From a virus, in the IMG/VR virus record IMGVR_UViG_3300025141_000341, positions 1-35,767 of that record: DNA of 35,767 nucleotides, one strand, 5' to 3'. The notes under the pieces were generated by a model that worked only from the letters and a program-made list of their open reading frames with translations, was not told the DNA's origin and ran no database searches. The first letter of the stretch is position 1, and the number at the start of each line of letters is the position of its first letter. Shown one piece after another: positions 21,818-28,886 of this stretch. The translations under genes were made by a program, and so were the position numbers.

Positions 21818-23009
21818 CGGACTTACGGCGAACAGTCAGTGTCCGGTAGGGCTTGACTATTGCGGAGTCCTTGACATCCTGAGCGGTATCAGCAGGGAGG
21901 ATGGGAAGTGTGCGGTCCACGGCGGCCTTGGTCAGTCTGACCATCTGCCCGAAGACGCTGGGGTTCACTATGCGCTGGACCTCGGAGGGGATATATTCGG
22001 TCCTTTTGCGGTCAGTGAACCCAACGGACCAGTGGTCGGTCTCGATGCGCTCTGAGTTGTTGGTCTCGCCTTGGAACCACTCGTCGCGAATCTGACTCTC
22101 GACTTGCCTCTGCTTCTTCTCAAGGATGGACTTTGCTGCTTTGATGCCAGCCAGCGTATCGAGCGTGTCGTCCTTGTCCAGCGTGTCGAGGTCATCCCCC
22201 ACCACCATGTCCCATGAACCGGTGTGGATGAGCCTCTGTGCAGTCGGACAGAGGTCCACATAGGCACACCACTTGCACCCCTCACCGATGGTCGCTGGGG
22301 GGCTGTCTGCTGGTATGGATTGGAGCCACTCATACTTCGTCTTGAGCCAGTCCTTGAATCGCTGGATTTTGTCATCCGTCCACACGGTCGTCACAGTCCC
22401 GTAGCGGAGGAGGTCGAAGGTGAATCGGAGAGGGGTGTCGGGCCATATCTCTGAGGCCACGGCGAGGTAGATACCGGCTTGGATGTCAGAGTCCGCTTCG
22501 GCTTGGAGTATCGGCTTTCGCTGGCTCTTGTAATCCAGCAGTTCGATGGCCCCGTCCTTGTGTCGGAATACGAGGTCGATGAAGCCGAATACGGGGACGC
22601 CGTTGTCAAGGATATGGGGAGCCGAGTGGGTCCCGAAAGACCGCTCGACATCGAGGACCTTCATGTGTTGGGAACCACGTTCGCTGAACCATCTGAGAAT
22701 CATGGATTTACCATCCTCGTAGAAAGCGAAGTTCACCTCGTTCTTGGCGTTCTCGTCATCATAGAGTTCCAATAGTTTGGAGAGCAGAGGACGGCGGGTT
22801 CGTCCTGTCTTGGGGTTGGGCCTTCTCCACTCTTCCAAGGCGTTGTGGATGTTGGTCCCGACCTTGGCCGCTTGCATGTTGTGACGATGCTGTGACTTGT
22901 GCTTGGCCGTCACATCATCGTGACTCTGTGGGTCGTATTTCTTCCCATACTGAAACACGCAATCCTCGGCCATTCTAAGTCGGGAGGCCGATAGGTAGGG
23001 GACCTTCAT
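21807..23009 (-). CDS. Cas4/RecB-like PD-(D/E)XK exonuclease with Fe-S cysteines, 400 aa
   Basis: The start is ATG 23009 (MKVPYLSASRL); a TTG 8 codons upstream overlaps the preceding gene and is less likely. Nuclease motifs: GTNIHNALEEW (H55), GFIDLVF (D145), ELLDYKS (E156, D159, K161) and QAGIY (Q177, Y181). Cysteines C17, C245, C248 and C254 fit the Fe-S cluster of Cas4/AddB-type nucleases (CKWCAYVDLC). Length is above Cas4 (about 200) and nearer to archaeal RecB-like single-domain nucleases. It follows the Sak4-like ATPase by 10 bases, suggesting a recombination pair in which the nuclease resects ends. No cas1 or CRISPR array is seen, so an adaptation role is not supported. Confidence 0.88.
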   Translation of the reverse strand: MKVPYLSASRLRMAEDCVFQYGKKYDPQSHDDVTAKHKSQHRHNMQAAKVGTNIHNALEEWRRPNPKTGRTRRPLLSKLLELYDDENAKNEVNFAFYEDGKSMILRWFSERGSQHMKVLDVERSFGTHSAPHILDNGVPVFGFIDLVFRHKDGAIELLDYKSQRKPILQAEADSDIQAGIYLAVASEIWPDTPLRFTFDLLRYGTVTTVWTDDKIQRFKDWLKTKYEWLQSIPADSPPATIGEGCKWCAYVDLCPTAQRLIHTGSWDMVVGDDLDTLDKDDTLDTLAGIKAAKSILEKKQRQVESQIRDEWFQGETNNSERIETDHWSVGFTDRKRTEYIPSEVQRIVNPSVFGQMVRLTKAAVDRTLPILPADTAQDVKDSAIVKPYRTLTVRRKSDVK

Positions 23010-23019
23010 TACGGTCGCC

Positions 23020-23922
23020 TCAGTTGTCCTCAACGGCCTTCCAAAAGGTGTTCTGATTCCAGTTGTGGAGTTGGAATGGTTTGCAGTCTCGGGACTTCCG
23101 GATGGTGATGATGTGACGGGTCTTCATGTCACCCGTTTTCTTGTTCACCCTCTGTTGGGTGGCGAACTCAAGAATCCAATCGAAGAGGGGGTCCGTCATG
23201 TCTGCGCGTCCTGCGGAGGTAATGACCTTCTGCTCTTTGGGGGTCCCGTAGCCCTCGGTGTATTCCCTGAGCAGGACGGTCGAGATGAAGTGGCAATCGA
23301 GTGCCTCGGATGCCATCTTGAGTCGTTGGTAGGGAGTGAAGAACAGTTTGTTGATGACCTTGTAGGAATGCATCTGTCCCTCCGCGAATGCGGGTAGCGT
23401 CTTCTTCCCTTCTGAGATGGCTTGGGCTTGTCGTGCGAGCATGAGGTCAGCCTCGCTCAGACCGTGGACTTCCAACGAGTAGAAGTCCCTGCATCCGACG
23501 TAGAAGGCGGCTTCGTTCTCAATGATGATGACCCTCAGTCCGTCCGGGTATTCGGCATAGTGCTTCTTGTGTTCTCGGATGAATGCCTGTGTCATCTCAT
23601 TGACTTCTTCGGGGGTCTCGCAGACCTTCCGATAGACCCGAGGTTTGAGTTCGGGGGGGATGATGTCGTCTCGCTTCACGAGCGCGCGGACGCCCTCAAG
23701 GTCACAGTCGAGGATGGTGCAGAGAACCTCCTTCGGTTTGAGGTCTCGCCTCTTCGCTTCGTATGCGAGGAACGTGAGTGCGAAGTGGCTCTTGCCACCA
23801 CCTGAGAATCCCTGCAACTTCATGTGACGTAGAAGGGGTCGTCGCGCCATTTCTTCACCTGTGTCACATGAGTCGAACAAGGCCGCGTAGTGTTGGTCTT
23901 GGGATTTCTTGGAGCGCGCCAT
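23020..23922 (-). CDS. RecA-fold ATPase, Sak4-like single-strand annealing/recombination protein, 300 aa
   Basis: Walker A GFSGGGKSH (38-46) follows a short N-terminus; Walker B-like RVIIIENEAAF lies near residue 130, and the C-terminus carries TQQRVNKKTGDMKTRHIITIRKSR, a beta hairpin typical of the AAA_24/Sak4 group of phage RecA-like proteins. Length matches that group. It begins 6 bases after the stop of the SSB candidate and ends just before the Cas4-like nuclease. The trio SSB, Sak4 and nuclease makes a coherent recombination unit. Alternative: a DnaB-loader or KaiC-like ATPase. Confidence 0.65.
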   Translation of the reverse strand: MARSKKSQDQHYAALFDSCDTGEEMARRPLLRHMKLQGFSGGGKSHFALTFLAYEAKRRDLKPKEVLCTILDCDLEGVRALVKRDDIIPPELKPRVYRKVCETPEEVNEMTQAFIREHKKHYAEYPDGLRVIIIENEAAFYVGCRDFYSLEVHGLSEADLMLARQAQAISEGKKTLPAFAEGQMHSYKVINKLFFTPYQRLKMASEALDCHFISTVLLREYTEGYGTPKEQKVITSAGRADMTDPLFDWILEFATQQRVNKKTGDMKTRHIITIRKSRDCKPFQLHNWNQNTFWKAVEDN

Positions 23923-23927
23923 TTGTA

Positions 23928-25112
23928 TCAGTCCCAGTCATCCCAGTCCCCATCATCGTCGTCGGAGTCGGACGTAGCCTCGGGAGTCACACCGTCGTCA
24001 CCCTCGGCAACAACCTCCTTCGGCTCGTCCTCCTCCTTGGCCGGTGTGTCGGCACTTGTGTCGGTTGAGTCTGAGTCGGTGTCGTCATCGTCTCCAATGA
24101 CAGTCAGAGGTTGGTTGGTGGTTCCAGTAGAGAAGTAGTCGGCGGCATCATCCTCGTTCTTGGTGGTGGTGGATTCTGCCTTCGGGGGTTCCACGACAAC
24201 GATTCCTACGGCGGTCTCGATGTTGGCTGAGAGACCGTATTCCCCAGCGTCCCTGACGGTGCAGAGAGCGAGGATGCGGGAGTATTTCCCGAAGCGGCTG
24301 ACGATGGCCGTTGAGGTAAGGGCGTTCAAGAGCAGGTTCTCCCCACTCTCGATGGCCTCCATAGTCATGGTCGAGTCGTCCTTGAGAAGCATCTTCCCGA
24401 ACTGGTTTCCAGCCTTGGAGTTCTGCACCCCGGAGAAGGAGACCATCGCCTCCACGAGACGGTAGTCCGTAGGAGTCTTGGAATAGTTGCCATCGAGGTC
24501 TGCGATGTCCGTCACATCGAACATCTCGTGGAGTAGTTCTGCTCGGTCTCCGTGGTCGAACGTCTCGGGTGTGAAAGTAGTCAGGCCCGAGAGAACGGCG
24601 AGGTCAAGAATCTCCTGCTCAAGACTGCGAGTGGTGACGGAGGCGAAGTAATGACCATCGGCCTCGACATCATCTGCGAGAGCGGTGTCGTCATCCCATA
24701 GGGCCATGCGGAATATCGCGGTGTCCATGGTCGCTCCGCCATCGTCTTCGATGACAGCCTGACCTATGAGGAAACAGGCAGGTCGCGGGTTCCCCTTGGC
24801 GGCTCCAACAGTGCGATGATTGACCTCCCACACATCGAGGTGGGCAGAGTATCGCTTCTTCCGAAGGATGGCTGATAGGTCCACGAGAACCGTGTCTGTG
24901 ACGAAGTTCTGAGCGACCTCATTCTTGAGACCACCGAGGTCCTTGATGACCTTCTCGTGTTGGGGGTCCTTGGCCTTGGACCTCCATAGGGTGATGACCG
25001 GTGAGTCATCAACGAAGATGCCGTTGGCAATTCCTCTCTCGATGAATGGTTTGAGACGACGCATCGCAGTTGTTGGTAGTGCTGACTTTGAGCCAGTAGT
25101 TTTCTTGGGCAT
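23928..25112 (-). CDS. Candidate single-stranded DNA-binding protein with acidic tail, 394 aa
   Basis: Residues 1-20 are basic (KKTTGSKSALPTTAMRR). The central region contains OB-fold-like strands: VEAMVSFSGVQNSKAGNQFGKMLLKDDSTMTMEA, then RILALCTVRDAGEYGLSANIETAV. The last 75 residues are extremely acidic and end in DDDDGDWDDWD, the kind of acidic, aromatic-tipped tail that bacterial and phage SSBs use to bind partners. It heads the unit with the Sak4-like ATPase and Cas4-like nuclease and has a class A promoter. No definite family match by eye; SSB is the best reading. Confidence 0.55.
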   Translation of the reverse strand: MPKKTTGSKSALPTTAMRRLKPFIERGIANGIFVDDSPVITLWRSKAKDPQHEKVIKDLGGLKNEVAQNFVTDTVLVDLSAILRKKRYSAHLDVWEVNHRTVGAAKGNPRPACFLIGQAVIEDDGGATMDTAIFRMALWDDDTALADDVEADGHYFASVTTRSLEQEILDLAVLSGLTTFTPETFDHGDRAELLHEMFDVTDIADLDGNYSKTPTDYRLVEAMVSFSGVQNSKAGNQFGKMLLKDDSTMTMEAIESGENLLLNALTSTAIVSRFGKYSRILALCTVRDAGEYGLSANIETAVGIVVVEPPKAESTTTKNEDDAADYFSTGTTNQPLTVIGDDDDTDSDSTDTSADTPAKEEDEPKEVVAEGDDGVTPEATSDSDDDDGDWDDWD

Positions 25113-25128
25113 GAGTCATCTGAGATAC

Positions 25129-25143
25129 CCCCACCGTTATCAA
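25129..25143 (-). promoter_or_regulatory. -30 element, class A (SSB candidate unit)
   Basis: Minus-strand TTGATAACGGTGGGG, first T 31 nt before ATG 25112. It overlaps the TGA stop of the upstream AAA+ gene, so the motif is kept even where it must coexist with a stop codon. Confidence 0.78.
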
Positions 25144-27152
25144 GGCTGGTCAGAGGAGGGGTGAACATCCTCAGAATCCCAATCAAGGTGTTCGGCTGCG
25201 ATTTGCTCCCACATGTCGTCCGCAGAATCTTCACCGAGGACCTTGGTCAAATTCTTGACTCTACGCTTGACTTCACGCTTCTCTGCCAACTCCTTGGTGG
25301 CTTCGTCCTCTATGGTGTCATCAAGCCAAGCCTTCCCACTGAACATCGTATCGTGCTGGTCTCCCTCACCTATGATTGTCGATAGGACAGACCCTACATT
25401 GACAGGTCGAAAGTAGGTAGGCAGAAACAAGGCTCGCCACACTTTCGATGCCTTCTTGTTAGCACATCCCAATGACCGGAGGATATTCCCTTCTCCGTGT
25501 GTGAGGGCGCGCCCAGTAGAAGGAGGGTCGCATCGAGATAGGACATCATCGAAGGACTCAATGGTGTCAGCGAGGTTGCGTCTTGCAGCCTCGACAAAGA
25601 GGGTGGAGAGAGCATGGGTTTCCATGAGTCCTCGACGGGTCTGAACGATGCGGTAGGTCTTCCGTCCTCCCCCTCGTCCTCCGCCTCTTCGGAGAACCTC
25701 GATGAGACCCGCATCCTCAAGAGTTGGTAGGTGCTTTTCCCTGAGTGCGTTCTTGGACATCGCGAAGGCATGAAGATGCATCCATTGGAGTATGTTGTCG
25801 ATGGTCAGAGGTCGTTTGGAATCTGTCATTTCCACCATCTCGGTGAAGAGTAGCCAACTGTCGTCAGGAACTCCCGATAGGGAAGCCCGGAGAACGAGGT
25901 CGGCGAGAACCAATCCAATGAGATTGTCTTCTACTGACGCCAGTAGGTAGGTCTGTTCGTCTATCTTCTCGATTGGTCGTTGGTGTTGATGAACCAGTGC
26001 GACGGAGTCGATGATGGAGAGGACCTTGTTGATGTCTCTTTGATGGTGGGCGTTTCGGGCTGGGAAAAAATCTCCCATGAGAGGAGCGAAGATGTTGCGA
26101 ACCCGATGCTTGTCGAGAGAGAGCATGGAGGCTTGGAGAAGAGGTAGGTCGGGATGGATTTGGAATGACTCAGGACGCGCTCTCGCCTTGAGTGAGTTCT
26201 GCACCACCTTGGAGACTTTGTGGGTGGTGGTGTCGGGAGTCATCAGGAGTTGTCGAGTGACCTGCTCCTCCTCCTTCGGATTCCGGGTAGTCAAGGTGAT
26301 GAACGAGGGCTGACCTCGGATGATGAAATCCCGAGATTCAATCTCGCCAGTGAGTTCGTTCTTGATGGGAGTCTTCCAAATCAGTTCGGTGTCATCACCG
26401 GACATTAACGGCTTCATCTTCCGGACGAAGGCATACGACTCGTCCTTCTCCAAGACGATGATGCACTTCCCATCCACATGGACGATGTAATTCCCCTTCT
26501 CATCCACTTCATCGAAATCGTATTTCAGAGCCTCTCGGGTGGCTCCCGCGAGAACCATGCACATTGACTTCGGGAATCCATTCCGAGCCGTGAGGGTGAG
26601 GTAGGTCTTCCCCGATGCGGACTGTCCCACCAACTCAAGGTTGAGGGGAGTGTCGCTCTTGCAGGAGAGCATGACGAGGAATGTGAGGAGGAGGTTGGCA
26701 TCGTCCCCGATGAAAGGAGCAGTTCGGGATTCATGGAGAATGTCATTGATGCGGTCGAGGAGAAGTGGCTCCTGCAAGAAGTCAGAGATGATACTGGCGT
26801 CGATAGCCCCGAGAGTGGAGTCCTGTCCGGTGTAAGTCTCCATCTCGTTTTTGACTTCGGTCTCGGGGGCTTGGGTGTAAGTCCCATCTCGGAGGGCAAC
26901 TCCCGCTTCCAGCATGTTCGTTTTGAATTCGTCTTTGGCATCGCCGATGATGCCTGCCGCACCAGCGAGCCGAGCGATGCTGTGTTGAGAGAGGACGTTC
27001 ACCTTGCCCAACGGCTCTCCGTCAATATCAACAGAGAAGTCCATGCGACCTTTGGTGGAGGATAGAAAAATCAGTGTGACTGTCTTCGTACCTATCTCAA
27101 CTGTGAACTTGCTGGCAGCATCAGATGACTGTTTGACCTCGGCTCCCGACAT
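25140..27152 (-). CDS. AAA+ ATPase with C-terminal winged helix, candidate replicative helicase, 670 aa
   Basis: The start is ATG 27152 (MSGAEVKQ), set by GGAGGG and the class A element; the longer in-frame reading would cover the promoter and enter the upstream zinc-finger gene. Walker A GQSASGKT lies at 176-183, Walker B-like CIIVLEKDE at 230-238, and LITLTTRNPKEEEQ (about 300) may hold sensor 1. A winged helix near 525-560 reads LREKHLPTLEDAGLIEVLRR...YRIV. The layout (N-terminal domain, ATPase, wHTH) recalls MCM-like and phage AAA+ helicases that sit near primases. No other replicative helicase is seen in the window, so this is the best candidate, though the family remains unproven. Confidence 0.65.
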   Translation of the reverse strand: MSGAEVKQSSDAASKFTVEIGTKTVTLIFLSSTKGRMDFSVDIDGEPLGKVNVLSQHSIARLAGAAGIIGDAKDEFKTNMLEAGVALRDGTYTQAPETEVKNEMETYTGQDSTLGAIDASIISDFLQEPLLLDRINDILHESRTAPFIGDDANLLLTFLVMLSCKSDTPLNLELVGQSASGKTYLTLTARNGFPKSMCMVLAGATREALKYDFDEVDEKGNYIVHVDGKCIIVLEKDESYAFVRKMKPLMSGDDTELIWKTPIKNELTGEIESRDFIIRGQPSFITLTTRNPKEEEQVTRQLLMTPDTTTHKVSKVVQNSLKARARPESFQIHPDLPLLQASMLSLDKHRVRNIFAPLMGDFFPARNAHHQRDINKVLSIIDSVALVHQHQRPIEKIDEQTYLLASVEDNLIGLVLADLVLRASLSGVPDDSWLLFTEMVEMTDSKRPLTIDNILQWMHLHAFAMSKNALREKHLPTLEDAGLIEVLRRGGGRGGGRKTYRIVQTRRGLMETHALSTLFVEAARRNLADTIESFDDVLSRCDPPSTGRALTHGEGNILRSLGCANKKASKVWRALFLPTYFRPVNVGSVLSTIIGEGDQHDTMFSGKAWLDDTIEDEATKELAEKREVKRRVKNLTKVLGEDSADDMWEQIAAEHLDWDSEDVHPSSDQP
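25929..25948. repeat. Dispersed palindrome, perfect core
   Basis: TTCTACTGACGCCAGTAGGT lies within the AAA+ helicase candidate, where it is read as YLLASVED. Confidence 0.8.
26789..26808. repeat. Dispersed palindrome, 12/14 core
   Basis: TGATACTGGCGTCGATAGCC lies in the AAA+ helicase candidate, where it is read as AIDASIIS; CGATA right-arm variant. Confidence 0.55.
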
Positions 27153-27168
27153 ACTCCCTCCGAGGTTG

Positions 27169-27183
27169 CCCCACCGTCTTGAA
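27169..27183 (-). promoter_or_regulatory. -30 element, class A (helicase candidate)
   Basis: Minus-strand TTCAAGACGGTGGGG, first T 31 nt before ATG 27152; a GGAGGG SD also lies between it and the ATG. Confidence 0.75.
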
Positions 27184-27190
27184 GGGACGC

Positions 27191-27346
27191 CTATTTTCGA
27201 TTGCGACGGTAGGTCTTGTAGTAGTTTCTGATGTAGGCCCGACGATGCTCTTTGGCGCAGGGAGGACATCGCTTCTTCCCACGTTCATTCATCCCCTTCG
27301 ATGATGGAAACTTACCCCCACAATCCTTGCAGATTCTCTGCGGCAT
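27191..27346 (-). CDS. Small zinc-finger protein, 51 aa
   Basis: This gene starts at ATG 27346 (MPQRICKDCGGKFPSS) and ends at TAG 27191. It has CxxC (C6, C9) and CPPC (C27, C30), a complete four-cysteine zinc site, followed by a basic, tyrosine-rich helix (RRAYIRNYYKTYRRNRK). GGAGGAGTG precedes the ATG, and it begins 2 bases after the stop of the 116-aa gene. It resembles small phage zinc-finger proteins that bind nucleic acid, and is a good candidate for a viral transcription factor. Confidence 0.8.
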   Translation of the reverse strand: MPQRICKDCGGKFPSSKGMNERGKKRCPPCAKEHRRAYIRNYYKTYRRNRK

Positions 27347-27348
27347 TT

Positions 27349-27699
27349 TCACTCCTCCTCCTCGCGCGCGCCTTGTGCGCGAGGTAAATCCCTGCTACTG
27401 GCCTCAGTATCGTCGTCCTCAATATGCAGCCAAATGGTCTCTTTCGGTGGAGAGCCGATGAGAGTCCAATGGATTCCACAACCCTCCGGGCCACAGATGA
27501 TTGCGATGTTCGGCCATCTGTCCAAGGGTCCGAGTAGGAGAGCATCGAGTGGTCCCTTCTGAGTGCAGTCTCGATTGAGACACTCGGGGAGGACGGAGAC
27601 GCCGTAGACCGTGGCTGTGCGAGAGTGGAGATTCATGCTCCGATTACTGGGGCAGAGGACTTGTTTCGGAATGGGTTTGCCTTGGAGGAGCCGAGTCAT
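27349..27699 (-). CDS. Hypothetical cysteine-rich protein, 116 aa
   Basis: The start ATG 27699 overlaps the stop of the upstream gene in ATGA. Cysteines occur as LCPSN, ECLNRDC and ICGPEGCGIHW, compatible with a zinc ribbon. The tail is acidic and charged (EDDDTEASSRDLPRAQGAREEEE); the DNA encoding it contains a perfect GC-rich inverted repeat and a copy of the dispersed palindrome. Function unknown. Confidence 0.65.
   Translation of the reverse strand: MTRLLQGKPIPKQVLCPSNRSMNLHSRTATVYGVSVLPECLNRDCTQKGPLDALLLGPLDRWPNIAIICGPEGCGIHWTLIGSPPKETIWLHIEDDDTEASSRDLPRAQGAREEEE
27360..27384. repeat. GC-rich inverted repeat in the 3' end of the 116-aa gene
   Basis: CCTCGCGC and GCGCGAGG pair around a 9-base loop. 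As at 5653-5697, a GC hairpin stands just left of a copy of the dispersed palindrome. Confidence 0.6.
27393..27412. repeat. Dispersed palindrome, 13/14 core
   Basis: TGCTACTGGCCTCAGTATCG lies in the 116-aa gene, where it is read as DTEASSR, next to a GC-rich hairpin. Confidence 0.65.
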
Positions 27700-28856
27700 G
27701 CAACCCACCGAGATGAGAGGCGGCTGATGACTTCGGTTTGTTTGGTTGTGAGGGTCGTTCCCTCGATGAGTCGATTGCGTATCGACTTACAGAAGTTGGC
27801 CTCCCATCCATTCAGGAAACTCGGGTGGTCTACCCACTCTGAGATATTATCGAAGAGGGGGTTGTGAATGACGAGGTCCCCATTCTCCCAAGAGGCTCGT
27901 CGTTCCAAGGACTGAACCAATCGAGTCATACCCTTGGTGAGATTGTGACGACCCTTGACTCGGATTTGACGTTCGGCTCTCGATGCTGCCGACCTCTCCC
28001 AGTCATCGAGGTGTTTGTTCACCAACTCGATGACCTCTCGGAACTCGTCGGCATCCACCGCGAATTGGGACCTTTGCTTCGCCAGTTGCTCTGCGAACTT
28101 CGCGGACCTCACTCGGTTCTTGGCAATCATTTCGTTTCGACTAATCTCCTTCTGTTTCTGCTTCTCATGCCACTCTTCCCACCGTTCATCGGCAGTCAGC
28201 AGAAACTCGTTCCACTGCTTCCACAACTTCGGTCCCGGGTAGCCATGAGAAGTGAGTCGCTTGACCATCGCTCGTTGGAGTTTCCTAAGCGCGGGGTCGC
28301 GTGGGCGCAGGCGTCCCGCATAGAATGACTTCTCGTTTGCCATGTCGGAATATTTCCCGAGACGGGACATCGCATCAGGGTGTTCGGTGGCGAACTTCTC
28401 CTTGTTGAATAGGTGCTTGGCTTTCTTCATGTTCCCACGCAGGAATATTGTCTTCTCGTCGTCATTGAGAATCTTCCCATCAACTGTGATTTCGATGTAG
28501 CGATGGACGCAGGTATTACCCACGATGATGGTCGAAGGCAGGCCAGTCTTTGCACGAGCGGAGTCGAGCAGGATGCACTGTTCACGGATGGGATATTTTC
28601 CACAGAGAGTGCAGGTTCCCATCGCATGTCCGAAGACCGATTTTTCATAGACCCAGTCCTGCTTGAAATCGTTGTAGGTTCTGAGTTCTCCCTCGTCATT
28701 GAAGATGGTGGAATGCTTGGCGAGATTCACCACCTGCCTGCGCTCAATACCCTTAGCGTCTGAGGCTATGCTGTGGTATATCTCGTCAGGCATCTCTCCC
28801 CTATCGGCCTGCCTATGCCATCGAGCCGCTTGACGACGGAGTCTCGCGCTGTTCAT
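27696..28856 (-). CDS. Unknown protein with N-terminal zinc-binding site and coiled coil, 386 aa
   Basis: The start ATG 28856 (MNSARLRRQAARWHRQ) is set by the class A element. Residues 80-120 read GTCTLCGKYPIREQC...VGNTCVHRY, giving C82, C85, C94 and C116, a zinc site of the CxxCGxxxxxxxC/VGxxCxxxY kind seen in various phage proteins of unknown role. Residues about 235-300 are a long charged helix (EKQKQKEISRNEMIAKNRVR) likely to form a coiled coil. The C-terminal region is helical. A nucleic-acid-binding role is plausible; no family name can be given. Confidence 0.72.
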   Translation of the reverse strand: MNSARLRRQAARWHRQADRGEMPDEIYHSIASDAKGIERRQVVNLAKHSTIFNDEGELRTYNDFKQDWVYEKSVFGHAMGTCTLCGKYPIREQCILLDSARAKTGLPSTIIVGNTCVHRYIEITVDGKILNDDEKTIFLRGNMKKAKHLFNKEKFATEHPDAMSRLGKYSDMANEKSFYAGRLRPRDPALRKLQRAMVKRLTSHGYPGPKLWKQWNEFLLTADERWEEWHEKQKQKEISRNEMIAKNRVRSAKFAEQLAKQRSQFAVDADEFREVIELVNKHLDDWERSAASRAERQIRVKGRHNLTKGMTRLVQSLERRASWENGDLVIHNPLFDNISEWVDHPSFLNGWEANFCKSIRNRLIEGTTLTTKQTEVISRLSSRWVA

Positions 28857-28871
28857 AGAGAGAAGAGACCG

Positions 28872-28886
28872 CCCCACCGTTATCAA
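28872..28886 (-). promoter_or_regulatory. -30 element, class A (386-aa gene)
   Basis: Minus-strand TTGATAACGGTGGGG, first T 30 nt before ATG 28856; it overlaps the TGA of the helicase gene, as at 25129-25143. Confidence 0.78.

Noticed and set aside
21807-23009. Cas4-like nuclease as sign of a CRISPR system
   Set aside because: No repeat-spacer array or other cas gene is present; the dispersed palindromes are unevenly spaced and are not CRISPR repeats.
28178-28192. Another CGGTGGGA match to the class A element
   Set aside because: It lies inside the 386-aa gene encoding DERWEEW, with no start codon 30 nt downstream.
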